A stretch of 64,000 bases of DNA from positions 20,489 to 84,488 of the forward strand of contig NZ_MORL01000022.1 in NCBI RefSeq assembly GCF_001870735.1, read 5' to 3'. The first letter of the stretch is position 1; the number at the start of each line of letters is the position of its first letter. The notes under the pieces are model-generated. The model was not told the DNA's origin. It searched no databases and saw nothing but the letters and a program-made list of their open reading frames with translations. This DNA is from Arsenicibacter rosenii. Lineage in GTDB: Bacteria > Bacteroidota > Bacteroidia > Cytophagales > Spirosomataceae. This document shows, in pieces, positions 7,947-15,182 of the stretch. The translations under genes and the position numbers were made by a program.

Positions 7947-8194
7947 GTTTGGCCACATAAAAAAGTTAACAACTTGTTAACGGCATCTATCTTGCTGGCT
8001 TGTAACGATTTGGCGTATAGATAGAAAAATATTATGATTTCTTTTAATGTAGAAGCTACTCCAAATAAATGTCTCCTGAACCCGGAAAAATCAATATTTT
8101 GATTGGCTGGCAAAAACAGAAATATTTTAATTGTTACGCTAACTGTTTTGTAATCAGCGGGAAGAGCAGTACAAAAGCCGGAATGGCGGAATAG
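7947..8194. other. AT-rich intergenic stretch between leuB and leuA
   Basis: Part of a gap of more than 350 bp between the leuA leader and the leuB terminator. I see no plausible gene, tRNA or further hairpin here beyond the leuA promoter. In many relatives leuC and leuD sit between these genes, so the gap may mark their loss or relocation; that is inference. Confidence 0.4.
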
Positions 8195-8232
8195 AAAAAG
8201 GCCTCTGTTCCGTAACGGAACAGAGGCCTTTG
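8195..8232 (-). terminator. Terminator at the end of the ilvD-leuB operon
   Basis: Near-perfect palindrome: AAAGGCCTCTGTTCCG and its complement separated by TAA, with A/T flanks on both sides. It lies 8 bp beyond the leuB stop and should work in both directions. Confidence 0.88.
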
Positions 8233-8239
8233 CGGGTTT

Positions 8240-9310
8240 TTACAGAGCCGCCAGGACTTGCTCGCCCATGCCTGCTGTGTTCAGAATTTTGTCGGCCGGA
8301 GTCGATGCATCTGCGATGTCCCGTGTCCGGTATCCGGCTTTCAGTACCTTATCAACAGCATTTACAACCGCATCGGCTTCTTCCTTCATGCCAAACGAAA
8401 TGTCAAGCATCAGCGCAGCCGACAGGATAGAGGCCAGCGGGTTGGCTACGCCCATGCCTGTAATGTCGTGGGCTGATCCGTGGATCGGCTCATACAGACC
8501 GGTTGTGTCGCCAACGGAGGCGGAGGCCAGCATGCCCATTGATCCGGCGATCTGCGAGGCTTCGTCGGTCAGGATGTCACCGAAGATATTGCCGGTTACC
8601 ACTACGTCGAAGCGTTTCGGGTCTTTGATCAGCAACATGGCTGCCGCATCGATAAACTGGTGTTCTACTGCTACTTCCGGGTAACGCTTCGAAACCTCCT
8701 GGATCACTTCCCGCCACAGCCGTGATGATTCCAGTACGTTGGCCTTATCAACCGAGCATAGTTTTTTCCGGCGTGTCATGGCAGCGTCGAATGCCTTGAT
8801 GGCGATGCGTTCGACTTCGTAGCGGCTGTAGATCATGGTGTCGTATGCCGTATCGCCGTTGTCTTTGCGGCCACGCTCCCCGAAGTATACGTCGCCGGTC
8901 AGTTCGCGGAAGAACAGAATGTCAGCGCCTTTCAGGATTTCGGGTTTGATGCTTGATGCGCTCAGCAGCTCGTCGAACAGCTTAATCGGGCGCAGGTTGG
9001 CATACAGACCTAAAGCCTTCCGGATGCCTAACAGGCCTTGTTCCGGGCGAACTTTAGCCGTCGGGTCGTTATCATATTTCGGGTGGCCAACGGCACCAAA
9101 CAGGATGGCGTCAGAGGCTAACGATTTGGTAATGGTTTCTTCGGGCAGGGGAGAACCGGTGGCTTCGATAGCGGCATGGCCGATCAGAGCCTCATCGTAC
9201 GTAAACTCGTGGCCGTACTGAGCGGCGATTTTATCGAGTACTTGTTTACCAACGGCCGTTACTTCCTGGCCAATGCCGTCGCCGGCGATTACTACTATGT
9301 GTTTTTTCAT
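8240..9310 (-). CDS. leuB: 3-isopropylmalate dehydrogenase
   Basis: Oxidative decarboxylation of 3-isopropylmalate to 2-oxoisocaproate with NAD+, third step of leucine synthesis. The N-terminus KKHIVVIAGDGIGQEVT and the family signature around residues 240-260 (VVTGNIFGDILTDEASQIAG) are diagnostic. The ATG at 9310 (MKKHIVVI) is chosen; a TTG at 9328 would add six residues (frame ...NHNK) with no conserved content. The gene follows the GxxExxY module and precedes the strong terminator, so it is the last gene of the ilv operon. Confidence 0.94.
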   Translation of the reverse strand: MKKHIVVIAGDGIGQEVTAVGKQVLDKIAAQYGHEFTYDEALIGHAAIEATGSPLPEETITKSLASDAILFGAVGHPKYDNDPTAKVRPEQGLLGIRKALGLYANLRPIKLFDELLSASSIKPEILKGADILFFRELTGDVYFGERGRKDNGDTAYDTMIYSRYEVERIAIKAFDAAMTRRKKLCSVDKANVLESSRLWREVIQEVSKRYPEVAVEHQFIDAAAMLLIKDPKRFDVVVTGNIFGDILTDEASQIAGSMGMLASASVGDTTGLYEPIHGSAHDITGMGVANPLASILSAALMLDISFGMKEEADAVVNAVDKVLKAGYRTRDIADASTPADKILNTAGMGEQVLAAL

Positions 9311-9326
9311 TTTATTATGGTTTATC

Positions 9327-9368
9327 AACCACGGAGTTGCACTGAGTTTTGCACGGTGTTACACAGAG
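9327..9368 (-). repeat. Inverted repeat flanking the GxxExxY gene (3' side)
   Basis: AACCACGGAGTTGCACTGAG at the outer end, matching the other flank (reverse complement of 9741-9782) at 17 of 20 positions, and continuing with degenerate CACAGAG-type units. The GxxExxY stop codon lies 3 bp inside it. Confidence 0.7.
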
Positions 9369-9370
9369 TA

Positions 9371-9757
9371 TTACATAACGTATCGCTTTATACCGTTTCT
9401 CATACTAGTGACATTGAAATTTAACAGGTACCCTATTTTGTATTTACCCAGACGCATGTAAGTAAGTAGTTGAGCTGTATGCACATCTGTAAAGGCTTCA
9501 ACAGCTTTTAACTCCAATACAATAGCATCATTGACAAGCAGGTCTATCCGATAACCACACTCTAGTCGTACATCCTCAAAAACCAACGGCATTGGCTTTT
9601 CTTTTTCTACCTGTAATCCTGCCTGTTGTAGCTTGTAATACAAACATTCTTTATAGGCACTTTCCAGTAATCCAGGGCCTAACCCTGTATGAACCAGAAA
9701 TGCTTGTTTCAAAATGAGGCTGGTCAGCTCATTATATTCCGTGTAACTCTGTGCCAT
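9371..9757 (-). CDS. GxxExxY family protein, PD-(D/E)XK nuclease-like
   Basis: 128-residue protein with the name-giving motif GPGLLESAY at about residues 27-35. The pattern CGYRIDLLVNDAIVLELKA at about 68-86 (Asp ... Glu-x-Lys) resembles the PD-(D/E)XK nuclease core. Function is not established for the family; a nuclease role is inference from the motif. It sits between ilvA and leuB, two genes it has no metabolic link to, and is bounded on both sides by inverted repeats; its ATG lies inside the 5' repeat. This suggests an inserted module rather than an original operon gene. Confidence 0.82.
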   Translation of the reverse strand: MAQSYTEYNELTSLILKQAFLVHTGLGPGLLESAYKECLYYKLQQAGLQVEKEKPMPLVFEDVRLECGYRIDLLVNDAIVLELKAVEAFTDVHTAQLLTYMRLGKYKIGYLLNFNVTSMRNGIKRYVM

Positions 9758-9782
9758 GACTCTGTGTAACTCTGTGGTTAAG
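9741..9782 (+). repeat. Inverted repeat flanking the GxxExxY gene (5' side)
   Basis: The complement reads CTTAACCACAGAGTTACACA and continues with further CACAGAG/TTACAC units. It is the partner of the repeat at 9327-9368 and contains the GxxExxY start codon. Confidence 0.7.
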
Positions 9783-9784
9783 TG

Positions 9785-11071
9785 TCAAATCAGAAACTCA
9801 AACAGATCCGGCTTGTCGTTCAGGTATTCGAAGGCGATGCGGGCGTCGCGCATACGGGCGAGAAGGGGTTCAAAATCGGCTTTTGCTTTCAACTCCACAC
9901 CGACAAGGGCAGGGCCACGCTCGCGGTTTGTTTTTTTCGAGTACTCAAACAGCGTAATGTCATCGGTAGGGCCTAATACATCGCTCAGAAACTCCCGGAA
10001 AGCGCCGGAGCGCTGCGGAAACCGGATGATGAAATAGTGCTTCAGCCCCTCATACAGCAGGGAGCGCTCTTTGATCTCTTCCGTCCGTGTGATGTCGTTG
10101 TTACCGCCGCCAACCAGACACACTACATTTTTTCCCTTGATCTCGTCTTTCAGAAAATCAAGAGCGGCGATGCTCAGCGCACCGGCAGGTTCGGCAACAA
10201 TTGCTTCTTCGTTATAGAGGTTCAGAATGGTCGTACAGACCTTCCCTTCCGGGACGAGTATGATTCGGTCCAGGTTCCGGCGGCAGACCTCAAAGGTCAT
10301 TTCGCCCGCCCGTTTGACGGCGGCTCCGTCGACAAACTTATCGATTTCATCAAGCGTAATGACGTGACCTGCGTCCACAGAAGCTTTCATGGTCGGCGAA
10401 CCAAGCGGCTCAACACCAATCAGTTTGGTCTTCGGGCTGAGTTGTTTGAAGACGGTAGATACGCCTGACGCCAGCCCACCCCCTCCAATCGCCATCAGAA
10501 TGTAGTCGATCCGGAAGTTTGCATCCTTGAAGATTTCGAGCCCTACCGTACCCTGACCCTCCATAACCTGTAAGTCATCGAACGGGTGAACGAAGGTGCT
10601 GTCGTGGGTATTAACGTACTCAACAGCCGCATGGTAAGCATCGTCGTAGGTATCACCGGTCAGGACAATCTCGACAAATTCTTTTCCGAACATCCGCACC
10701 TGTTTCACCTTTTGGGCCGGGGTGGTGGTGGGCATAAAGATGATGCCCGTTACCGCCATTTTACGGCAGGCATACGCCAATCCCTGGGCGTGGTTACCGG
10801 CACTGGCACAAACCACGCCTTTCGCCAGGGCTTCGGACGATAAGCTGGCCATCTTGTTGTAGGCGCCCCGGATTTTATAGGAGCGGACGACCTGCAGATC
10901 TTCGCGTTTCAGGAAGATATTGGCCTGATAGCGATCCGAAAGATTGATGTTTTCCTGAAGAGGCGTATGAGTGGCCACACCGCGCAACCGGTCGGCGGCC
11001 TGAAAGATGTTATCGAGGTCGGGGAAAGCGCTGAACGGGTCGACCGTGTCGACCGTGTCTGTTGAGGCCAT
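9785..11071 (-). CDS. ilvA: Threonine dehydratase (threonine deaminase), biosynthetic
   Basis: PLP enzyme converting threonine to 2-oxobutyrate, the entry to isoleucine synthesis. The PLP lysine is in VRSYKIRGAYNKM, and the glycine-rich phosphate loop is MAIGGGGLASGV. A C-terminal ACT-like regulatory domain of about 85 residues begins near KHYFIIRFPQRSGAF, consistent with isoleucine feedback. The ATG at 11071 (MASTDTVDTV) gives 428 residues; the longer frame back to 11116 begins in a repeat element and is rejected. Gene order ilvC-ilvA places it in the ilv operon, with repeat elements on both sides. Confidence 0.93.
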   Translation of the reverse strand: MASTDTVDTVDPFSAFPDLDNIFQAADRLRGVATHTPLQENINLSDRYQANIFLKREDLQVVRSYKIRGAYNKMASLSSEALAKGVVCASAGNHAQGLAYACRKMAVTGIIFMPTTTPAQKVKQVRMFGKEFVEIVLTGDTYDDAYHAAVEYVNTHDSTFVHPFDDLQVMEGQGTVGLEIFKDANFRIDYILMAIGGGGLASGVSTVFKQLSPKTKLIGVEPLGSPTMKASVDAGHVITLDEIDKFVDGAAVKRAGEMTFEVCRRNLDRIILVPEGKVCTTILNLYNEEAIVAEPAGALSIAALDFLKDEIKGKNVVCLVGGGNNDITRTEEIKERSLLYEGLKHYFIIRFPQRSGAFREFLSDVLGPTDDITLFEYSKKTNRERGPALVGVELKAKADFEPLLARMRDARIAFEYLNDKPDLFEFLI

Positions 11072-11100
11072 AAGCGGGGGACTGTTTTGGGCGTAATAAG

Positions 11101-11189
11101 AAACCACAAAGAACACTAAGAACGCGCAAAGAACACAAAGCCGGGAGCCCTGTGTACTTTGTGCAAACCTTGGCGTTCTTTGTGGTTAA
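11101..11189. repeat. Repeat-only inverted element between ilvC and ilvA
   Basis: The left arm begins AAACCACAAAGAACACTAAG. The reverse complement of the right arm begins TTAACCACAAAGAAC. AACCACAAAGAAC is shared exactly, and the remaining arm carries degenerate CACAAAG/GAACAC units. Spacer and arms contain no gene. The style (ACCACA-AG units, A/G rich) resembles the repeats around the GxxExxY gene 1.3 kb away, but without an open frame. Confidence 0.7.
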
Positions 11190-11215
11190 GACCTTTTAGC
11201 TGAAAACCGGTCTGA

Positions 11216-12259
11216 TTAGTTACGCTCCGGGCGCAGGCTACGTACGGTAGCACCTGAACGCCACATTTCTGATTCGCGCAGCTCTTTCAGTTCTTCTTCC
11301 AGTTTTTCACGGTAGTCGGGCTGTGAGTTCCGTGTGATGGATACACGAGCCTGCTCGCCTGATTTAACCGAGTTATACAGTTGCTCGAATACCGGCTTCG
11401 TTGCATCGCGGAATGGTTTCCACCAGTCAAGAGCACCACGCTGCGCCGTTGTTGAACAGTTGGCGTACATCCAGTCCATACCGTTCTCGGCAACGAGTGG
11501 CATCAGTGACTGTGTCAGCTCTTCTACTGTTTCGTTGAACGCTTCTGACGGTGAGTGGCCGTTTGAACGCAGTACTTCGTACTGAGCGGCAAAGATACCC
11601 TGAATAGCACCCATCAGTGTACCACGCTCACCGGTAAGGTCAGACGTAACTTCTTTGTAGAAGTCTGTCTCAAACAGGTAACCTGAACCAACACCGATAC
11701 CCATGGCGATGGCTTTGGTGCGGGCCTGGCCTGTGGCGTCCTGATAGATGGCGAAGCTTGAATTCAGGCCTTTGCCTTCTACAAACAGGCGACGCAGTGA
11801 TGTACCTGAACCTTTAGGGGCTACCAGGAATACGTCAACGTCGGCAGGAGGAATAATGCCTGTCTGGTCTTTGTATGTTACGCCGAAACCATGCGAGAAA
11901 TACAGCGACTTGCCAGCTGTTAAGTATTTCTGTACGGTTGGCCAAAGTTCAATCTGAGCGGCATCCGACAGCAGGAAGCAGATGATTGTACCACGCTCCA
12001 GGGCTTCTTCGATTTCGAACAGCGTTTCGCCCGGAACCCAGCCATCAGCAACGGCTTTGTCGAAGGTTTTACCTTTACGCTGGCCAACGATTACGTTGAA
12101 GCCGTTATCGCGCATATTCAACGATTGGCCGGGGCCTTGTACGCCATAACCAATAACAGCGATTGTTTCGTTCTGGAGGACTTCTCTGGCTTTTTCAAGA
12201 GGAAATTCTTCGCGGGTTACTACTTCTTCTTCTACACCGCCGAAGTTGAGCTTTGCCAT
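11216..12259 (-). CDS. ilvC: Ketol-acid reductoisomerase (class I)
   Basis: NADPH- and Mg2+-dependent rearrangement and reduction of acetolactate or acetohydroxybutyrate, second common step of valine and isoleucine synthesis. The nucleotide-binding loop VIGYGVQGPGQSLNMRDNG is at about residues 36-54. The metal-binding KARI core follows, with DLTGERGTLMGAIQG around 205-220 and the C-terminal ETVEELTQSLMPLV. At 347 residues it is a class I enzyme. The upstream neighbour ilvN is separated from it by a 568-bp gap filled by the GIY-YIG module. Confidence 0.94.
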   Translation of the reverse strand: MAKLNFGGVEEEVVTREEFPLEKAREVLQNETIAVIGYGVQGPGQSLNMRDNGFNVIVGQRKGKTFDKAVADGWVPGETLFEIEEALERGTIICFLLSDAAQIELWPTVQKYLTAGKSLYFSHGFGVTYKDQTGIIPPADVDVFLVAPKGSGTSLRRLFVEGKGLNSSFAIYQDATGQARTKAIAMGIGVGSGYLFETDFYKEVTSDLTGERGTLMGAIQGIFAAQYEVLRSNGHSPSEAFNETVEELTQSLMPLVAENGMDWMYANCSTTAQRGALDWWKPFRDATKPVFEQLYNSVKSGEQARVSITRNSQPDYREKLEEELKELRESEMWRSGATVRSLRPERN

Positions 12260-12346
12260 GATTGGACTGGTTTTATGAAAAAATTATGGTAAAATGAACT
12301 GTGTACGCTAATGATCCTGAATAGCCTGATTATCTGGTGTATACCA

Positions 12347-12375
12347 TTTGTCATCCCGACGTCAGGAGGGATCTC
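12347..12375 (+). repeat. 29-bp inverted repeat, left copy, flanking the GIY-YIG gene
   Basis: TTTGTCATCCCGACG followed by TCAGGAGGGATCTC. It matches the reverse complement of 12797-12825 at 28 of 29 positions. ATCCC and GGGAT within the repeat can form a small hairpin, as in REP-like elements. Confidence 0.88.
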
Positions 12376-12422
12376 TGGCGTCAGAAAATCCCGTTTGACT
12401 TATACTGTTCTGAATGCTGACA

Positions 12423-12725
12423 TCATCCCTGAATTTCACCGTTCAGAAACAGCCACTCCGGATTAAACGATTCGATTAAAGCAATCTTTTTCGCTCGCCG
12501 CCATCCTTTTATTTCTTTTTCACGATCAATCGCATTGCGAATGTATTTGTGAAATTCCCAGTATACCAGGTTGTAACAGAAATATTTGCCTGCAAATGTA
12601 TCGTCTTTCCCCCGTGCATCATAATGTTCCTGCATACGTCTGACCAGATCGTTGGTAACACCTGTATAGAGTACGTGTTTTTCAGGATTTGTCGTTATAT
12701 ACACGTAAAAGGCAAAGTCCGGCAT
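12423..12725 (-). CDS. GIY-YIG nuclease superfamily protein (UPF0213/YhbQ-like)
   Basis: 100-residue single-domain protein with the GIY-YIG hallmarks: FYVYITTN near the N-terminus, LYTGVTNDLVRRMQEH at about residues 19-34, and a conserved Glu in the C-terminal half (DREKEIKGWRR). Members of this family cleave or nick DNA in tested cases, though many are uncharacterised. It separates ilvN from ilvC and is enclosed by 29-bp inverted repeats, one on each side. That context points to a mobile or repeat-associated module, not to amino-acid synthesis. Confidence 0.85.
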   Translation of the reverse strand: MPDFAFYVYITTNPEKHVLYTGVTNDLVRRMQEHYDARGKDDTFAGKYFCYNLVYWEFHKYIRNAIDREKEIKGWRRAKKIALIESFNPEWLFLNGEIQG

Positions 12726-12796
12726 GGTATTTCTTAATTGTCTTTGGTTATCACTGCCTGAGTCCCATTGTCAGCCTTTCCGCATCAAAAACAAAT

Positions 12797-12825
12797 GAGA
12801 TCCCTCCTGGCGTCGGGATGACAAA
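12797..12825 (-). repeat. 29-bp inverted repeat, right copy, flanking the GIY-YIG gene
   Basis: GAGATCCCTCCTGGCGTCGG followed by GATGACAAA. It differs from the left copy at a single base (C for T). It ends 3 bp before the ilvN stop codon. Confidence 0.88.
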
Positions 12826-12827
12826 AA

Positions 12828-13361
12828 CTACAAATAGTATTCCCACTCAGCTTCAGGCAGATACTCGACCAGACCTTTTTCGGTCTTGCCGACAGCTACC
12901 CGGCCTGAACGTACAAATTCAAGGATTTCGTGCTGCCTGAGATACTCGAAGAAATCGAAGATTTCTTTTTCTGTACCGGTTTTTTCAATCACCACGTAGT
13001 CTAAGCCCCAGTAAACCACCCAGGCTTTATACTGCTTGTTGATCGTCTCGATGTCCAGGGTTTTGGCGTCGAGCGGGGTTGAGATTTTGAACAGGGCGAT
13101 TTCGTTGAAGACAATTTCGTCGTTCAGATACCCGAAAACGGCCATCACTTCAACGATCTTCCGGATCTGGCGCACCAGTTTTTCCACATCTTCGCGGGAG
13201 TCATGCTTGATGACAATCGTGAAACGGGATACCCCTTTGCGTTCGGTTTCCGAAACAGTCAGGCTTTCAATATTGATACGGCGACGGGTAAAGATGATCG
13301 TGATCCGGTTCAGTAATCCGATCGTGTTGCCGGTAAAGATACAGAGCGTGTAGGTTGTCAT
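12828..13361 (-). CDS. ilvN: Acetolactate synthase small (regulatory) subunit
   Basis: Regulatory partner of IlvB that confers valine feedback. The N-terminal ACT domain is clear: YTLCIFTGNTIGLLNRITII followed by FTRRRINIESLTVS at about residues 4-37, then a C-terminal regulatory part. The ATG at 13361 gives 177 residues. A longer open frame to 13715 only reads antisense-like sequence inside ilvB and is rejected. The start lies 2 bp after the ilvB stop, implying translational coupling and balanced subunits. Confidence 0.94.
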   Translation of the reverse strand: MTTYTLCIFTGNTIGLLNRITIIFTRRRINIESLTVSETERKGVSRFTIVIKHDSREDVEKLVRQIRKIVEVMAVFGYLNDEIVFNEIALFKISTPLDAKTLDIETINKQYKAWVVYWGLDYVVIEKTGTEKEIFDFFEYLRQHEILEFVRSGRVAVGKTEKGLVEYLPEAEWEYYL

Positions 13362-13363
13362 GA

Positions 13364-15136
13364 TTACTCCAGGCGAATGTGTGATATTGGCGCTCCTGCC
13401 GGAACCATCGGGAATACGTTTTCTTCTTTTTCGACCACTACTTCGAGCAGGTACGGGCCGTCGTGGGCCAGCATTTTCTCCAGTGATGCATCCAGATCTT
13501 CGCGCTGGTTGCAGGTATGACCGTCGACGCCGAACCCTTTGGCAATCGTGATGAAATCCGGATTCTGAAGCTCCACGAACGAATACCGGCGCTCGAAGAA
13601 CAGTTGCTGCCACTGGCGCACCATGCCGAGGAAATTGTTGTTCAGGATGATTGCTTTGACCGGTACTTTGTTCTGGGCAATCGTTCCCAGCTCCTGTAGC
13701 GTCATCTGGAAACAACCGTCGCCGATGATGGCGACCACCTGACGATCCGGCGCACCGACCTGTGCCCCGAAAGCAGCCGGCAGCGCAAAGCCCATTGTGC
13801 CCAGACCCCCTGAGGTGACCAGACTGTTTGGCCGGCGGAATTTATAATAACGTGAGGCCATCATCTGGTGCTGCCCTACGTCGGTGACCAGAATCGATTC
13901 GCCGTTTGTTTTGGTTGACAGCAGGTCCAGCACCTCACCCATTTTGATTTTTTCGGTCGTTGGCGCCAGTGACGGAACCGTGATTTTGGCGTGCTCGACT
14001 GCGTCAAATTTTTTGAACTCATTCAGCCAGACCGCGTGGTTATTCGGCTGAACAAGCGGCATCAGGGCGTTCAGCGCTTCTTTGGCATCGCCAACAACCG
14101 GTGCATCGGCCTTGATAATCTTATCAATTTCTGCGGGGTCGATTTCGATATGTACCACCTTTGCCTGCTTGACGAAGGCGCTGACATCGCCGGTTACCCG
14201 GTCGTCGAAGCGCATACCAATGGCAATAACGAGGTCGCACTTATCCGTCTGCACGTTGGCGCCATAGTTGCCGTGCATGCCCAGCCAGCCGACATAGTTT
14301 GGGTGATCGGTTGAAATCGACGACTGACCCAGCAGGGTCGTGGCCACCGGAATACCCGTTTTCTCGACGAAGGCTTTTAGTTCTTCTTCGGCTTTCGAAA
14401 TCAGAATACCGTGACCGGCAAAAATGTATGGGCGTTGTGCTTTATTGATCAGCTCAGCCGCTTTTTCAATTTGATCCTGCTTAGGCACTACCCGTGGACG
14501 GTAGCTGATGATCGACTGGCAACGTTCGTACACAAACGGCTCTGACATCAGTTCGACCTGCGCATTTTTAGTGATATCAATCACCACCGGGCCTGGCCGG
14601 CCCGACTGGGCGATGTAGAACGCCTTTGAAATAATTTCAGGGATTTCGTCGGCGCTGGTAATCTGATAGTTCCACTTCGAAATCGGCATGGTAACACCAA
14701 TTACGTCCGTTTCCTGGAAGGCATCCGTTCCCAGCAGTTTCCGGCCTACCTGACCAATCAGGCACACCATCGGGGTGGAGTCGATCAGAGCATCGGCAAT
14801 AGCCGTGACCAGGTTCGTGGCGCCGGGGCCCGACGTAACGAGGCAGACACCTGCGCGGCCGGTCACCCGGGCATAGCCCTCGGCGGCATGCCCGGCCCCC
14901 TGCTCATGACGGACCAGAATGTGGTTAATGCGATCCTGGTAATCGTACAGGGCGTCGTAGACGGGCATGATCGCACCTCCCGGATAACCAAAAATTGTTT
15001 CGACACCTTCGGCAACGAGCGCTTTCATCAGGGCTTCGGCACCCGAGATGATTTTAGCGGGCATTTCAGCCGGCACTGTTGCGGCCCCATTGGGTTGTTG
15101 GGCTTCCGTTTCGGATAATAAAACCGTTGCTTCCAT
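13364..15136 (-). CDS. ilvB: Acetolactate synthase large (catalytic) subunit
   Basis: ThDP- and FAD-dependent condensation of pyruvate with pyruvate or 2-oxobutyrate, first common step of valine, leucine and isoleucine synthesis. The N-terminal half has VETIFGYPGGAIMPVYDAL with the catalytic Glu in RHEQGAGHAAEGYARVTG. The C-terminal half has the ThDP motif GDGCFQMTLQELGTI...NN. About 25 residues precede the first domain, which is ordinary. At 590 residues it is a normal length. ilvD lies 46 bp upstream and ilvN 2 bp downstream. Confidence 0.95.
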   Translation of the reverse strand: MEATVLLSETEAQQPNGAATVPAEMPAKIISGAEALMKALVAEGVETIFGYPGGAIMPVYDALYDYQDRINHILVRHEQGAGHAAEGYARVTGRAGVCLVTSGPGATNLVTAIADALIDSTPMVCLIGQVGRKLLGTDAFQETDVIGVTMPISKWNYQITSADEIPEIISKAFYIAQSGRPGPVVIDITKNAQVELMSEPFVYERCQSIISYRPRVVPKQDQIEKAAELINKAQRPYIFAGHGILISKAEEELKAFVEKTGIPVATTLLGQSSISTDHPNYVGWLGMHGNYGANVQTDKCDLVIAIGMRFDDRVTGDVSAFVKQAKVVHIEIDPAEIDKIIKADAPVVGDAKEALNALMPLVQPNNHAVWLNEFKKFDAVEHAKITVPSLAPTTEKIKMGEVLDLLSTKTNGESILVTDVGQHQMMASRYYKFRRPNSLVTSGGLGTMGFALPAAFGAQVGAPDRQVVAIIGDGCFQMTLQELGTIAQNKVPVKAIILNNNFLGMVRQWQQLFFERRYSFVELQNPDFITIAKGFGVDGHTCNQREDLDASLEKMLAHDGPYLLEVVVEKEENVFPMVPAGAPISHIRLE

Positions 15137-15182
15137 GACGGTTATTGGTGTTTTAGTTGTTGTCTTTCGCTGTTACTGTCTG

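Larger units (their letters stand above)
9327..9782. mobile_element. Putative GxxExxY/inverted-repeat module inserted between ilvA and leuB
   Basis: 456-bp unit with degenerate inverted repeats at both ends and a single GxxExxY gene that fills the interior. Start and stop codons abut or overlap the repeats. No transposase is present. Confidence 0.5.
12347..12825. mobile_element. Putative GIY-YIG/inverted-repeat module inserted between ilvN and ilvC
   Basis: 479-bp unit: 29-bp inverted repeats (28/29 identical) at both ends, one GIY-YIG gene inside. No transposase, and no target duplication that I can recognise. It may move by a nuclease-dependent route or be a REP-like pair with an associated gene; the mechanism is inference. 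Confidence 0.55.

Noticed and set aside
12347-12825. Insertion sequence with transposase
   Set aside because: Terminal inverted repeats are present, but the only gene is GIY-YIG; there is no DDE or HUH transposase and no clear target duplication.
13362-13715. N-terminal extension of ilvN to a 295-codon frame
   Set aside because: The added part lies wholly inside ilvB in another frame; the ACT domain starts at the ATG at 13361.
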